Assembly: GCF_002902755.1 (NCBI RefSeq)
Contig: NZ_PPRS01000036.1
Coordinates: forward strand, 1-57,235
DNA length: 57,235 nt
Reading direction: 5' to 3'
Source of the DNA: Mammaliicoccus lentus
GTDB lineage: Bacteria; Bacillota; Bacilli; Staphylococcales; Staphylococcaceae
Shown piece by piece: positions 1-8,748 of this stretch. A program made the position numbers and the translations under genes. The notes under the pieces were generated by a model. It saw only the letters and a program-made list of their open reading frames with translations, had not been told where the DNA came from and searched no databases. Position 1 is the first letter of the stretch; each line of letters opens with the position of its first letter.

Positions 1-115
1 AATTTAGAGAGTCATTTTACTTATAATACTATTTGTATTTTATTTTTGATATAATCAACTATATAATCGATTTTACATTAATATATAAATATTATAATTT
101 CAAAGGAGAATTTAC

Positions 116-1801
116 ATGGAGTCATTGTTAAAAGCAGATGATAAAAAATTAAATGAATATTTATTACTATCGAATGGCACATTTAACATTCCTTATACTC
201 AACGCCCTTATGAATGGAGTAATTCACAAGTGGAACGACTTTTCAATGATGTTATTGCTGTTCATGAAGAGAAAAAAGAACAGCATATTTTAAATTTCAT
301 TACAATTTATTTAGAAAATGATCATCAAAATATTTTTGATGGCCAACAAAGAACTGTTACTTTATTATTAATAATTTGTGCTATTATTAACAAAATTAAT
401 GAGCTAGGTGATACTAGAAAGGCAAGCAAATTAAGAGAAGAATTTATAAAAAAAGAAGACTGGAGATCTAATGCAGCTAATAACACCAAAATTATTTTTG
501 GGAAAGACGAAACAAATCACTTTTTCCAAAAATATATCATAGAAAATAATAGTGATTTCGATCGATCTATAACAGACCATGAAAAAAATTTACAGAAAAA
601 TTACGATTATATAAAGAAGCTCATTGATATTTATAGTAATAATAATAATTTAAATGTTCAAGACTTACTTAATATTATAGAAAATATGACAGAAAAAATG
701 TATGTAATAATTTTAGAAACTCCAAATGAAGATATCGCTAATCAAATGTTTGAAACATTAAATAATACTGGTAAAAAACTTGTAGATTTTTATGTTCTAA
801 AAAATAAATGTGTAAAAATAACTTCTGAAAAAGAAACCGCAAAATATTGGAATGAAATAGAAGCTAATACAGACTTATTAAACAAAAATCAATTTCTGAC
901 TCAATTTGTTTCTGTATATAACGGGAAAACTTCAAGTCAAAAAGCTTACGAAACATTAGAAAATAATGGTTGGTTAGAAACTTCAACTGATGTAGAAAAA
1001 GTTCTCACTGATATGCTAAAAGTTTCAAAATACTTTTTTGAACTCCATGAACCTGAACAACGAAAGAATAACAATGATACAAAATCTGATTTAAATAAAT
1101 ATATTGAATTGGTTGAGGGACTCAAAACTTTAAATGCTATACAATACAGGCCTATTATTCTAGCAATGAATTTGAAAGACTACAAGTTAAAAGAAATAAA
1201 TGATGTATTACAGATATGCTTAAATATACAAGTAAGAAATATTTTTATAGCTCAACAAAAGGCTAATATACTTGAAAATTTTTATCCAGATTTAGCAAAA
1301 AGAATATATTCTAATCCACAAAATATATCTCATACAATAATTCAAGAACTACAATCTAAAATTATTTCAGACCAAGAAACTATAACAGCTGCAATTAATA
1401 GAAGTATTACTAGTAATGAATTTAAAAAAATACGTTATATTTTGAAAACAATTTATGATTTCGATACAAAAAAAGAAATAACAATAAATGGGGATTCTAT
1501 GCATGTAAACTTAGAGCATATATTACCCCAAAATCCTAAACAGAATAGTTTATGGACAAAGGACTTTAAATCTACTGATATTCACAAATATAAAAACCAA
1601 ATAGGTAATTTAACCTTAATTTTAGGAAAGAAAAATACCTCTTTAGGAAATAAAGAATTTGTAGATAAAAAAACTAAGCTTAAAGAAAGCAATATTATAG
1701 AAAATATCAATATTGCTAAAAATAAAAGTTGGACAAAAAAAGAAATAAATGCACGTTCTCAAGATCTCGCTAAAAAAATTACTCACGTATGGCCAAAATA
1801 G
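116..1801 (+). CDS. GmrSD-like type IV restriction protein (DUF262 + DUF1524)
   Basis: Predicted nuclease of the GmrSD family, whose members restrict phage DNA carrying modified (often glucosylated) bases. The N-terminal DUF262 part shows QRPYEW (residues 29-34) and the DGQQR motif (75-79) associated with nucleotide hydrolysis. The C-terminal DUF1524 part shows the HNH-like EHILPQ motif (467-472) followed by a GNLTLIL segment. Both halves are in one 561-residue chain, as in single-polypeptide members. A good ribosome binding site (AAAGGAG) precedes the ATG. A hairpin follows the stop codon, and the next operon converges on it. The type of modification recognised cannot be read from the sequence. 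Confidence 0.85.
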   Translation: MESLLKADDKKLNEYLLLSNGTFNIPYTQRPYEWSNSQVERLFNDVIAVHEEKKEQHILNFITIYLENDHQNIFDGQQRTVTLLLIICAIINKINELGDTRKASKLREEFIKKEDWRSNAANNTKIIFGKDETNHFFQKYIIENNSDFDRSITDHEKNLQKNYDYIKKLIDIYSNNNNLNVQDLLNIIENMTEKMYVIILETPNEDIANQMFETLNNTGKKLVDFYVLKNKCVKITSEKETAKYWNEIEANTDLLNKNQFLTQFVSVYNGKTSSQKAYETLENNGWLETSTDVEKVLTDMLKVSKYFFELHEPEQRKNNNDTKSDLNKYIELVEGLKTLNAIQYRPIILAMNLKDYKLKEINDVLQICLNIQVRNIFIAQQKANILENFYPDLAKRIYSNPQNISHTIIQELQSKIISDQETITAAINRSITSNEFKKIRYILKTIYDFDTKKEITINGDSMHVNLEHILPQNPKQNSLWTKDFKSTDIHKYKNQIGNLTLILGKKNTSLGNKEFVDKKTKLKESNIIENINIAKNKSWTKKEINARSQDLAKKITHVWPK

Positions 1802-1860
1802 TATTATAATACTATTTTTAAGTTCTTAAAATAACAAAATATAAAATTATTAATGTTTTA

Positions 1861-1905
1861 AAACAAATAGTATACGTATAATTAAACGTATACCTATTTG
1901 TTTTT
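1861..1905 (+). terminator. Intrinsic terminator after the GmrSD-like gene
   Basis: A long, nearly perfect inverted repeat has its left arm at 1861-1877 and right arm at 1886-1903, and runs into a T stretch. It lies between two convergent genes and could work in both directions. Confidence 0.75.
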
Positions 1906-2016
1906 CTATCTTTAAATCAGATGTCTATTTTATTTTTATTAAAAGTTAAACTTATCTTATTTATAGTTAATTTGCATACTACGCTAAAAATTCTAAACTA
2001 TAAGAATAGTTATCAA

Positions 2017-2769
2017 TTAATTTTTAATCATTACATTAGTTTCTTCATATAATTCTAATGCACTATATATTTCTGTTTTTAATTCCTCTTTATCTAAGAA
2101 TGGGGACATAATGATAGGATAATTTTTATTTAATTCAAAAATCACTCTTCTACCATAACGTTCATCATTTCCTAAATCTGAACGATGCTTTATTTTTTCT
2201 TTCATTTTACTCGAAAGATTTTCTTCATCTATTATATTAAATAATTTAATAATAAATTCTGAATTTCTAAAAATAGGATATTTAATAATATAGTTAAACA
2301 AATCTAAATTTTCATATATTAATCTCATATATTTTTCTTCTTCTTCAACAGAATCTAGTTTTGCATTAGATATATATTCTGCTGACAACATACACTTATA
2401 TATGTAATTTTCCCAATCAAACTTTTTCATCACTATATTATTAAAGTTTTTAATCGATTCTTTTACTTGTGGGTATTTATCTAGAATATAATCTCTTTTT
2501 TCAACCAATAAGAATGAATGCCAAAACCTTGAGTCTAAATGGATATCTCTATCTGTACTCACCATATGTTCTTTTAATATTTTTACAGCATCTACAAACT
2601 CATTAGTACCTTTATTAGCTAAATAAATTGGAAAATCAGGTATCTCATCTATAATCACCACAAAATCACTTGAGAAATAATCTTTATCATAACTTAATGT
2701 TCCATCCAAGAAATCTTGATAAATCTCTTCATTTTTCTTGTAACCACTATTTAACAATCTAATCTCCAT
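2017..2769 (-). CDS. Unknown protein, third gene of the GHKL-ATPase operon (DUF6339-like?)
   Basis: A 250-residue, probably cytoplasmic protein with no signal peptide or membrane segment. I do not recognise it firmly. The block around residues 78-86 (LDSRFWHSF), followed by Tyr/Lys-rich helices and a late YGRRVIFEL segment, recalls DUF6339-type proteins, but this is a weak impression. Its start codon overlaps the end of the preceding gene by 11 bases, so it is translationally coupled to it and almost certainly acts with the ATPase protein encoded first in the operon. A defence role is inferred from context only. Confidence 0.6.
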   Translation of the reverse strand: MEIRLLNSGYKKNEEIYQDFLDGTLSYDKDYFSSDFVVIIDEIPDFPIYLANKGTNEFVDAVKILKEHMVSTDRDIHLDSRFWHSFLLVEKRDYILDKYPQVKESIKNFNNIVMKKFDWENYIYKCMLSAEYISNAKLDSVEEEEKYMRLIYENLDLFNYIIKYPIFRNSEFIIKLFNIIDEENLSSKMKEKIKHRSDLGNDERYGRRVIFELNKNYPIIMSPFLDKEELKTEIYSALELYEETNVMIKN

Positions 2770-3619
2770 AGTCCATTACCCTTTCTATTGAATTCACATA
2801 TTTTTCAATAATTTTATCTGATATTCTAGCAATAACATCATCTATATTGTCATAATACAATTCTTTTACACCCTTATTATTCATTAAATCTAATAATTTT
2901 TGATCTAGTCCATTATCTACATGTCCATTTAGTGAATCAATATCGATATATTCTTCATCATCTTTATTGTTATTTATTATGAATTTATGTAACGCTCGAC
3001 TCAATCCATTATATAAAAACATATTTTGTATGTTGTTTTTACTATCATTACCTCCAATCAAATATTTTGTAGAGTTAAACCTTAAAACAATAGTATTTTC
3101 ACTTAATTCTATTTGAAAAGCATTTTTTTGGTCTTCATCAATTGATTTTTCAAATAATAACAACGGTTTATGTTTAGTACCTTGGTATTTCACAACATTA
3201 GAATAACCTAATAAAACATGTTTTTTTAATTTTAACCGACTTTTAAATTCTCTATAAAAAGATGTTAAATCTTCACAATTTTCCATATTTATTTCTGTTG
3301 TGGATTGAATGTGTAATTGAATACTTGTTCTATTCGATAAAGACATTCTACTCTTGGGTACAATCACTTCTCTTTGATCTTTTTTTAATCTAATAAAATA
3401 ATTATCTTGTGATGAAATTATAAATACTAAAACTGCTTTATCATTCATTACTAATTCTTTAATAAACTCGCTACTCAATTTATAATGAATATTAAATATA
3501 TAATTAGCATTGTTTTCTATTAAATCAGTAATATCAAATTCAAAAATACTGTTTTGATAGCCATTCTTATTGTTAGTTAATACTGGATATGGAAACGCTA
3601 CATCTTTGTTATATATCAT
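2759..3619 (-). CDS. Unknown protein, second gene of the GHKL-ATPase operon
   Basis: A 286-residue soluble protein that I do not recognise. It looks like a mixed alpha/beta fold: beta-rich in the first 200 residues, with repeated short hydrophobic strands, then an acidic helical tail. No metal-binding cluster or P-loop is visible. Its ATG overlaps the stop of the ATPase gene by 4 bases (ATGA), and it overlaps the third gene by 11 bases, so the three proteins are probably made in fixed ratio. It is a candidate adaptor or effector of the ATPase; a restriction-type fold too divergent to see by eye cannot be excluded. Confidence 0.65.
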   Translation of the reverse strand: MIYNKDVAFPYPVLTNNKNGYQNSIFEFDITDLIENNANYIFNIHYKLSSEFIKELVMNDKAVLVFIISSQDNYFIRLKKDQREVIVPKSRMSLSNRTSIQLHIQSTTEINMENCEDLTSFYREFKSRLKLKKHVLLGYSNVVKYQGTKHKPLLLFEKSIDEDQKNAFQIELSENTIVLRFNSTKYLIGGNDSKNNIQNMFLYNGLSRALHKFIINNNKDDEEYIDIDSLNGHVDNGLDQKLLDLMNNKGVKELYYDNIDDVIARISDKIIEKYVNSIERVMDYGD

Positions 3620-5517
3620 TTTTTCACTTCCAATACATACATAAATTTCAGTTTATTTGATCTGTCTTCATTTTTTAATAATTTGAGCTTAATGATGCCG
3701 TCTTTAACTTTAACATCTTCAATTTTATTCTTATAAATTGGAACAGATGTATATAATTGTTGGTCTAACACTGTTTTATAGTTTTCTTGTACATTGAAAT
3801 CTTCAGCAACAGTTTCGCCATTACCATCAATTACTTTAATAATTACATTACATTTATCTATATTTTCGTCTAAGCCAGCCTCTATTATATTAATATTAAC
3901 AAATTCTTCCTCATTTATTGACATTCTTTCTACTGCATTTAAAGGTGTAATATATTCATCAGTATGTGATTCAGGATCATTTTTAATTTTTCTTGGTTTC
4001 CTTATTCTCACCTTGTCTTTATCACTACCTCCCCCAGAATTTTCTCCAGGTTCACGCTTTTCTTTATACTTAGCTTTAAATAAAGTCTTTCCTTCACCAA
4101 CTATTACTTTTTCAGTACTACTCTCAATATCTTTTTTGAAAGAAGACTCTGTTTCATAAAATAAATCCTCCGTATTAATAAATCCATCGGTTGGATTATT
4201 TTCTTCCATTATCTTATCTATTTCTTTTTTAAGTTCTTTTTGCAAATTACTAATGAATTTCTTTGCATTTTTCTTTTCATTATGATCTCGTATATCATTC
4301 TCTGATATATCAGTATGTGATTCATTTTCTAATGTTTTTAAATAACTATCTTCTTTCGAGCCTCCAACTAATACAGCATTAAATGGTTTTCGAACTCTAC
4401 TTAAAACCTTCAAATCAACTATTTTCATACCGATAGTTCTCAATAACGCCACTCTACCAACAGATATATTTTCATCATAATTAAAATATAATTTAAAGTT
4501 AAATTCTTCTATATTATTTTTTACAACTAAATCTTTCGGCTCTTTATTTATAAAAGTATGTATATATAAGGGTGTAAATATTTTCTTCATTTCTTCTATT
4601 TTAGTTTCATAATAATCACTATCTTTTACTATGTCTTTTATTGTCTCGCTATTAATTATAATTTCTTTATCTTCTTCATCTATGACATTTACAACTATAT
4701 TTTCATTTAATAATGCAAGAAAGAAATTATCACAAATTGCTCTAACAATTGCGTTTACGTCATAAAATTCTTCTCTAATATAAGGTATTATTATTTTCAG
4801 TCCTCGCGTTTTCTTACGGAAAATAGAATGACTATAATAGTTTTCGAATGGTACTAATTTATAATTCTCAGTTTCTTTCACATCAGAAAAGTACCCCGTA
4901 GATCTATATCCTACGTTTTCTAATTCATGCTCAATTAAATGTACTGTCCCTCCTAAATGTTGATTCTGTTCCGCGTCACAATTTGCAAAATACATTAGAT
5001 TAATATCTGAAGCTGCATTGTTTGCAATTTTACCTATTCCATGTGAACCACCACGACTAATTTCCATAGAGTCATTTTCATCTATAGAATGCACTCCTTT
5101 TTTATAAGCATAGATACCAAATGTATCTTTAATTGAACCGGATTGCCCGTTTTTAGCACCAGTTAAACCTTTTGTATTTTCATCCTCAATCGTTAAAACA
5201 GGCACTTTATCCATATTAATTTTTCCTTTCATATATGACACAGTTTCTTTGGTGTAATTACTATATCCTTTTAAAGAATTAATATGTTTAAATACTTCAT
5301 CAATACCAGGTAACTCTGATTTAGGGACTTTACTTAATTTAATTGTAACGTTTACAGGTTTATCAAAATCTCCATCTAATCTCGCATCTAACGAGTTTTG
5401 TAAATTCTCCTTAATTGTTCCTTCAATACCATTTCCGTAAAACTTTTCTAAAGATTTATCAAATGTAACTTCTTCTATTTGATTTATTTGTGTGAATTGA
5501 AATTTTTTCCTCTCCAT
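3616..5517 (-). CDS. GHKL (Bergerat-fold) ATPase, MutL/MORC-like, putative defence protein
   Basis: A 633-residue protein with the three signatures of the Bergerat ATP-binding fold: an N box with E37, N41 and D44-A45 (KENLQNSLDAR), a degenerate G1 box around D112-G117 (DENTKGL), and a G2 box at 156-163 (GGSHGIGK). The large insertion between N box and G1, and the long C-terminal region, resemble the MutL/MORC-like ATPases found in prokaryotic conflict systems rather than a histidine kinase or gyrase. No kinase H-box or HTH is seen. GGGGGA precedes the ATG. It heads a tightly coupled three-gene operon next to a restriction gene. ATPase fold: confident. Antiphage role: inferred. Confidence 0.75.
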   Translation of the reverse strand: MERKKFQFTQINQIEEVTFDKSLEKFYGNGIEGTIKENLQNSLDARLDGDFDKPVNVTIKLSKVPKSELPGIDEVFKHINSLKGYSNYTKETVSYMKGKINMDKVPVLTIEDENTKGLTGAKNGQSGSIKDTFGIYAYKKGVHSIDENDSMEISRGGSHGIGKIANNAASDINLMYFANCDAEQNQHLGGTVHLIEHELENVGYRSTGYFSDVKETENYKLVPFENYYSHSIFRKKTRGLKIIIPYIREEFYDVNAIVRAICDNFFLALLNENIVVNVIDEEDKEIIINSETIKDIVKDSDYYETKIEEMKKIFTPLYIHTFINKEPKDLVVKNNIEEFNFKLYFNYDENISVGRVALLRTIGMKIVDLKVLSRVRKPFNAVLVGGSKEDSYLKTLENESHTDISENDIRDHNEKKNAKKFISNLQKELKKEIDKIMEENNPTDGFINTEDLFYETESSFKKDIESSTEKVIVGEGKTLFKAKYKEKREPGENSGGGSDKDKVRIRKPRKIKNDPESHTDEYITPLNAVERMSINEEEFVNINIIEAGLDENIDKCNVIIKVIDGNGETVAEDFNVQENYKTVLDQQLYTSVPIYKNKIEDVKVKDGIIKLKLLKNEDRSNKLKFMYVLEVKK

Positions 5518-5590
5518 TTTATCCCCCAGTTCATTTATTAATATTATATAAACAATTTCAATATAAATTTAAGCGTTTACAAAATATATA

Positions 5591-5620
5591 AGCGAATACT
5601 AAAATAGCGAATACTAAAAT
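5591..5620. repeat. 15-bp perfect tandem duplication
   Basis: AGCGAATACTAAAAT occurs twice in direct succession (5591-5605 and 5606-5620), upstream of the GHKL operon start. It could be a regulator site pair or simple slippage. Confidence 0.8.
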
Positions 5621-5767
5621 AAAACTTAAAATAAGGTTTATGATAAATTGGCTAGTATATTTTTTCTAATACTTTTTCCTTTCGTTTTTTCATTTTATAC
5701 TATTATATTAATTTATTTTGTTACATATTTCTAGTTTAATTTCAAAAATATATTTTTTTTATAAAAT

Positions 5768-5804
5768 AAAAACGGAAAACTAATAAAATTAATTCCCCGT
5801 TTTT
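5768..5804 (-). terminator. Terminator after the broken MurE-like gene
   Basis: Complementary arms AAAAACGG (5768-5775) and CCGTTTTT (5797-5804) form a hairpin. On the minus strand it is followed by further T residues, as expected for the end of the leftward MurE-like gene. Confidence 0.6.
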
Positions 5805-5834
5805 AGTTGGATTTATTCTTATAAAGCTATTATT

Positions 5835-7315
5835 TTATAAAATATCCTCGTGATTAATACATTTTGTTATATATGTTTTATCGTCATGTCCAATGAGTTT
5901 TCCTCGGTAGTGTTGTGGCTCATTAATGCCTGTTAGTAGTATAATGTTTTCTTTTTTATTAACTTTATTTATTATTTTCTCTATTGCTTCTTTTCGAGAT
6001 TTGCCTATAATGAGATTATTTAAATCGTATGTTTTGGGTAAATTTTTAATCATTGTATCGATAATTAAATTTTCATTTTCATATCCAACTTGCTCAGAAG
6101 CTAATACTACTTGATCGATATACTTTGGAATGAGTTTCATAGTGGATTCTATTTTATCGTAGCCACTTAATCCGACTCCTGTAATCATAACTGTAAGTTG
6201 TTTATCTATATTTGAAGCGTATCTTAAGGCGTCTTCAATGGATTCTTTAATTGCTAATGGTGTATGCGTGTATGCGCGAAATCTAATATGAATTGATAGT
6301 CGTTTATTTCAAACGTTCCAAATCGATGTGCTGGGGGTTTCATCGTTTCAACTGCTTTTAATATATCTATAATATTATAGTTTAATTTGTGTAACGCAAA
6401 TATGCTAGTCGCTAGATTAATATAGTTATGTGTTCCATTGAATAGGACATCTAATTTATAAACTTCTTTACCAATTGATATATATAGTTTATTATTTTTC
6501 AATTCATATTTATAATAGGTATCGTTATTATTAGAAAAATGATATTTGTCATTACATATTTTTAAATATTCTTTAGTATCATAATTCACCATGCTTCTCT
6601 TACTTAATTGATCTAGCTTTAGTTTTGATTCTAAATAGTTCTCTATTGTGTGATGATATTCTAGATGTTCAGAACTAAAGTTTGTAAATACAGCTATTTC
6701 ATTTTGAATAAAATCTACTCTTCTTTGATCTAGAGCGATAGATGTTGCTTCATATACAATATAATCATAATCTCGTTCAGCGAAATACTTTATGATTTCG
6801 GCAAATTCAAAGTGCATAGGTGTTGTAGGAGTTGAATGTAAAAATTCTATTTTATTATAGTCATCATCGTAAACGCCTAACGTACCAATGGTAGCTACTT
6901 TTACATCCATTTTTGATAATAGCTTACATATCATATGGCTTGTAGTGGTCTTTCCATTAGTACCCGTAACTGCTATAAACTTTAATTGTTCTATATATTT
7001 GTCGTAGAATAAGTGGACAAGTTTAATTGCGACTGATTCATAATTATCTATATACACAACATAGACATTCCCTTTAATATCATCCAAACTATTTAATGGC
7101 ATATTCGTGATGATTAACACTGGGTTTTTCTTAACCGCTTCTATTGCATATTTTTTTGAATGCTTTGATGATTTCAAAATAAAAATTGATGAGTCTTGAA
7201 TATCTTGATACATAGATGTTACATCTGAACAATCTTTATTAAAATTAACTTTGTAACTATGATCATCAAATATGATATCTCTTTTTATTTTTGATAATAC
7301 ATTTGTAATTTCCAT
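5835..7315 (-). pseudogene. MurE-like Mur ligase, frameshifted by an 8-bp duplication
   Basis: Family: ATP-dependent Mur ligases, which add an amino acid to UDP-MurNAc peptides; this is a MurE paralogue of unknown substrate. The first frame (7315-6254) carries the P-loop GTNGKTTT (residues 118-125), an EATSIALDQRR stretch in place of MurE's EVSSHAL, and the start of the third domain (FILDFAHT). It then reaches a stop. The rest of domain three continues in another frame to 5835. Removing one copy of the 8-bp repeat at 6260-6275 restores the expected AHTPL and one continuous reading frame of normal MurE length (about 490 residues). The usual DNP-type amino-acid specificity motif is not seen in domain three. 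A good RBS (AAAGGGAG) precedes the ATG. It is either a pseudogene or a gene that can revert by slippage. Confidence 0.8.
6260..6275. repeat. Inactivating 8-bp tandem duplication in the MurE-like gene
   Basis: GTGTATGC occurs twice head to tail (6260-6267, 6268-6275). One extra copy shifts the frame; one copy alone would encode the family-typical AHTP sequence. Confidence 0.85.
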
Positions 7316-7359
7316 ATTTTTCTCCCTTTAATGAATGATTCAGTCTTATCCATGTAAAA

Positions 7360-7390
7360 GAAAACTATATCCCCATGGGAAATAGTTTCC
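7360..7390 (-). terminator. Terminator of the MPDTG surface-protein gene
   Basis: GAAAACTATATCCCC pairs with GGGAAATAGTTTCC across a short loop. On the minus strand the hairpin is followed by TTTTCTTTT, as expected downstream of the leftward gene ending at 7412. Confidence 0.7.
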
Positions 7391-7411
7391 TCTTAAATCA
7401 TTAATTGCTAA

Positions 7412-8668
7412 TTATTTTTGTGCACCTGTATCTGGCATTTCTTTTGGCATATCCATTTCAAAATCTGATTTGTTCTGCATTACAATTGCGTTACTTAAGC
7501 CTTTAGCTGGCATAAACATATGAGCGTATGCTTCTCTTACTTTCATAGTAGATGTTTTATAATCGCCTTTTGTATATGCATCAAAAGAAGCTAGTAATTG
7601 ATCTACGTGCATACCTAAACCGTCAGCTAATTCATTACTTTTCAGTTGATTATCTGTAGCTTTAGATAAGAATGCTCCAAACTCTTTACTGTAATTATCT
7701 AAATTGCTTTTCGCTTCTTGTTTAGCATCTTTATCGTTATTTTTAGAAGCTTCTACATAATCTACAAAGTAACCAATGTGTTCAGACCACATTTTTTCAA
7801 ATTCCATTCCTGCGTCTTTACCATATGCGTCTTCTATTGCTTTTGATAAGTCTTTCGTATTCATTTCTAGCGCTTTTACAAAGGCTTTATAATTTTCAGA
7901 ACCATCATATCCATTTTGCATTGCATCAGCTGCTAGTGCTGCATGCTCACTCATGAGATAATTTAAATCTGATCTTAAGTCTGCTGCTTTAGTAGTTGCA
8001 CTTGTATGATGATAGTCTTCTGGGAACTGTTTAGTAATTGCGTCCGATAAGCCTTTACTCACCATATACATATGATGAATGGATTCTCTTTCATATTTAT
8101 AAGCTTTGTCGTAGTCTCCATTTACCGATGCGTCAAATGCACTAACTAATTGGTTAACATGCATTTGTAAACCGTCTGATAATCCTTTAGCTTCTAATTT
8201 TTCATCAGTGGCTGTAGCCATAAATTGTGAGAACGTATCTCTATAATTATCTAAGTTATTCAACGCTTCTTGTCGTCCTTTTTCATCATTGTTGTTTGTA
8301 GCATTCACGTAATCTACAAAGTAACCAATATGTTCAGACCACATTTTTTCAAATTCCATTCCTGCGTCTTTACCGTATACATCCCCAATAGCTTTAGATA
8401 ACTCTTTCGTATTCATATTTAGTGATTTTACTGATTCATCAAAGTCTTTAGAGCCTTCTGCACCTTTTCTCATTGTATCCGCTGCTAAATACGCGTGTTC
8501 ACTTAGTAACATGTCTAAATTACTTCTTAACTCAACCGCTTTGCTATCTGTTTTTGTAACCGATTCATGCGATGCGTCGTGTGCTTGTGCTACTTGTGAC
8601 ATACCTCCGCCCGTCCCTAACAATGAAACCGATAATGACATAGCTAATACTTTCTGTGAAATATTCAT
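7412..8668 (-). CDS. Secreted two-repeat helical protein ending in MPDTG
   Basis: A 418-residue exported protein. It has an N-terminal signal peptide, probably cut after AQA near residue 29, then two homologous helical repeats of about 175 residues each. Both repeats contain SEHA, YGKDAGMEFEKMWSEHIGYF and a MHV(N/D)QL segment. The regular His/Met/Glu pattern could bind metal or haem, but that is inference. The tail is MPDTGAQK: a sortase-like pentapeptide (411-415) without the usual hydrophobic helix and positive tail. I start at the ATG at 8668, because AAGGAG lies 7 bases upstream; the TTG one codon earlier is too close. It is last in the cluster with anti-sigma, sigma and sortase genes and has its own promoter, matching the sortase promoter. 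Confidence 0.75.
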   Translation of the reverse strand: MNISQKVLAMSLSVSLLGTGGGMSQVAQAHDASHESVTKTDSKAVELRSNLDMLLSEHAYLAADTMRKGAEGSKDFDESVKSLNMNTKELSKAIGDVYGKDAGMEFEKMWSEHIGYFVDYVNATNNNDEKGRQEALNNLDNYRDTFSQFMATATDEKLEAKGLSDGLQMHVNQLVSAFDASVNGDYDKAYKYERESIHHMYMVSKGLSDAITKQFPEDYHHTSATTKAADLRSDLNYLMSEHAALAADAMQNGYDGSENYKAFVKALEMNTKDLSKAIEDAYGKDAGMEFEKMWSEHIGYFVDYVEASKNNDKDAKQEAKSNLDNYSKEFGAFLSKATDNQLKSNELADGLGMHVDQLLASFDAYTKGDYKTSTMKVREAYAHMFMPAKGLSNAIVMQNKSDFEMDMPKEMPDTGAQK

Positions 8669-8700
8669 CAAATCACTCCTTTATTTTTTTGTTCATAAGG

Positions 8701-8728
8701 TATACGTAACAAATAAAAAAAGAGATCA
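8701..8728 (-). promoter_or_regulatory. ECF-type promoter of the MPDTG protein gene
   Basis: On the minus strand TGATCT (8728-8723), a 16-base spacer and CGTATA (8706-8701). CGTATA is a typical -10 for ECF sigma factors. The wider blocks ATGTGATCYCTT and CGTATACCYTAT are shared with the sortase promoter at 10751-10778. Confidence 0.6.
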
Positions 8729-8748
8729 CATTATTTAATGTAATCTCT
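8721..8748 (-). terminator. Terminator of the anti-sigma gene, overlapping the next promoter
   Basis: AGAGAT(C)ACATTA pairs with TAATGTAATCTCT with one mismatch, followed on the minus strand by a run of seven T. The hairpin contains the anti-sigma stop region and the -35 box of the downstream promoter. Confidence 0.7.

Larger units (their letters stand above)
5518..5834. other. Intergenic region upstream of the GHKL operon
   Basis: This 317-base, very AT-rich gap holds a 15-bp tandem repeat (5591-5620) and a terminator (5768-5804). The promoter of the GHKL operon must lie here, reading leftwards. A TATAAT lies on the minus strand near 5545-5550, but no convincing -35 box sits at the right distance. 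Confidence 0.5.

Noticed and set aside
1861-1905. GTATACGTATA sequence considered as another copy of the ECF-type promoter
   Set aside because: The CGTATACC here is an arm of a long terminator hairpin, no TGATCY box lies 16 bases away, and no gene start follows.
3794-4159. Open frame on the plus strand inside the GHKL-ATPase gene
   Set aside because: Antisense shadow of a clearly coding gene, with low-complexity Ser/Leu composition and no ribosome binding site.
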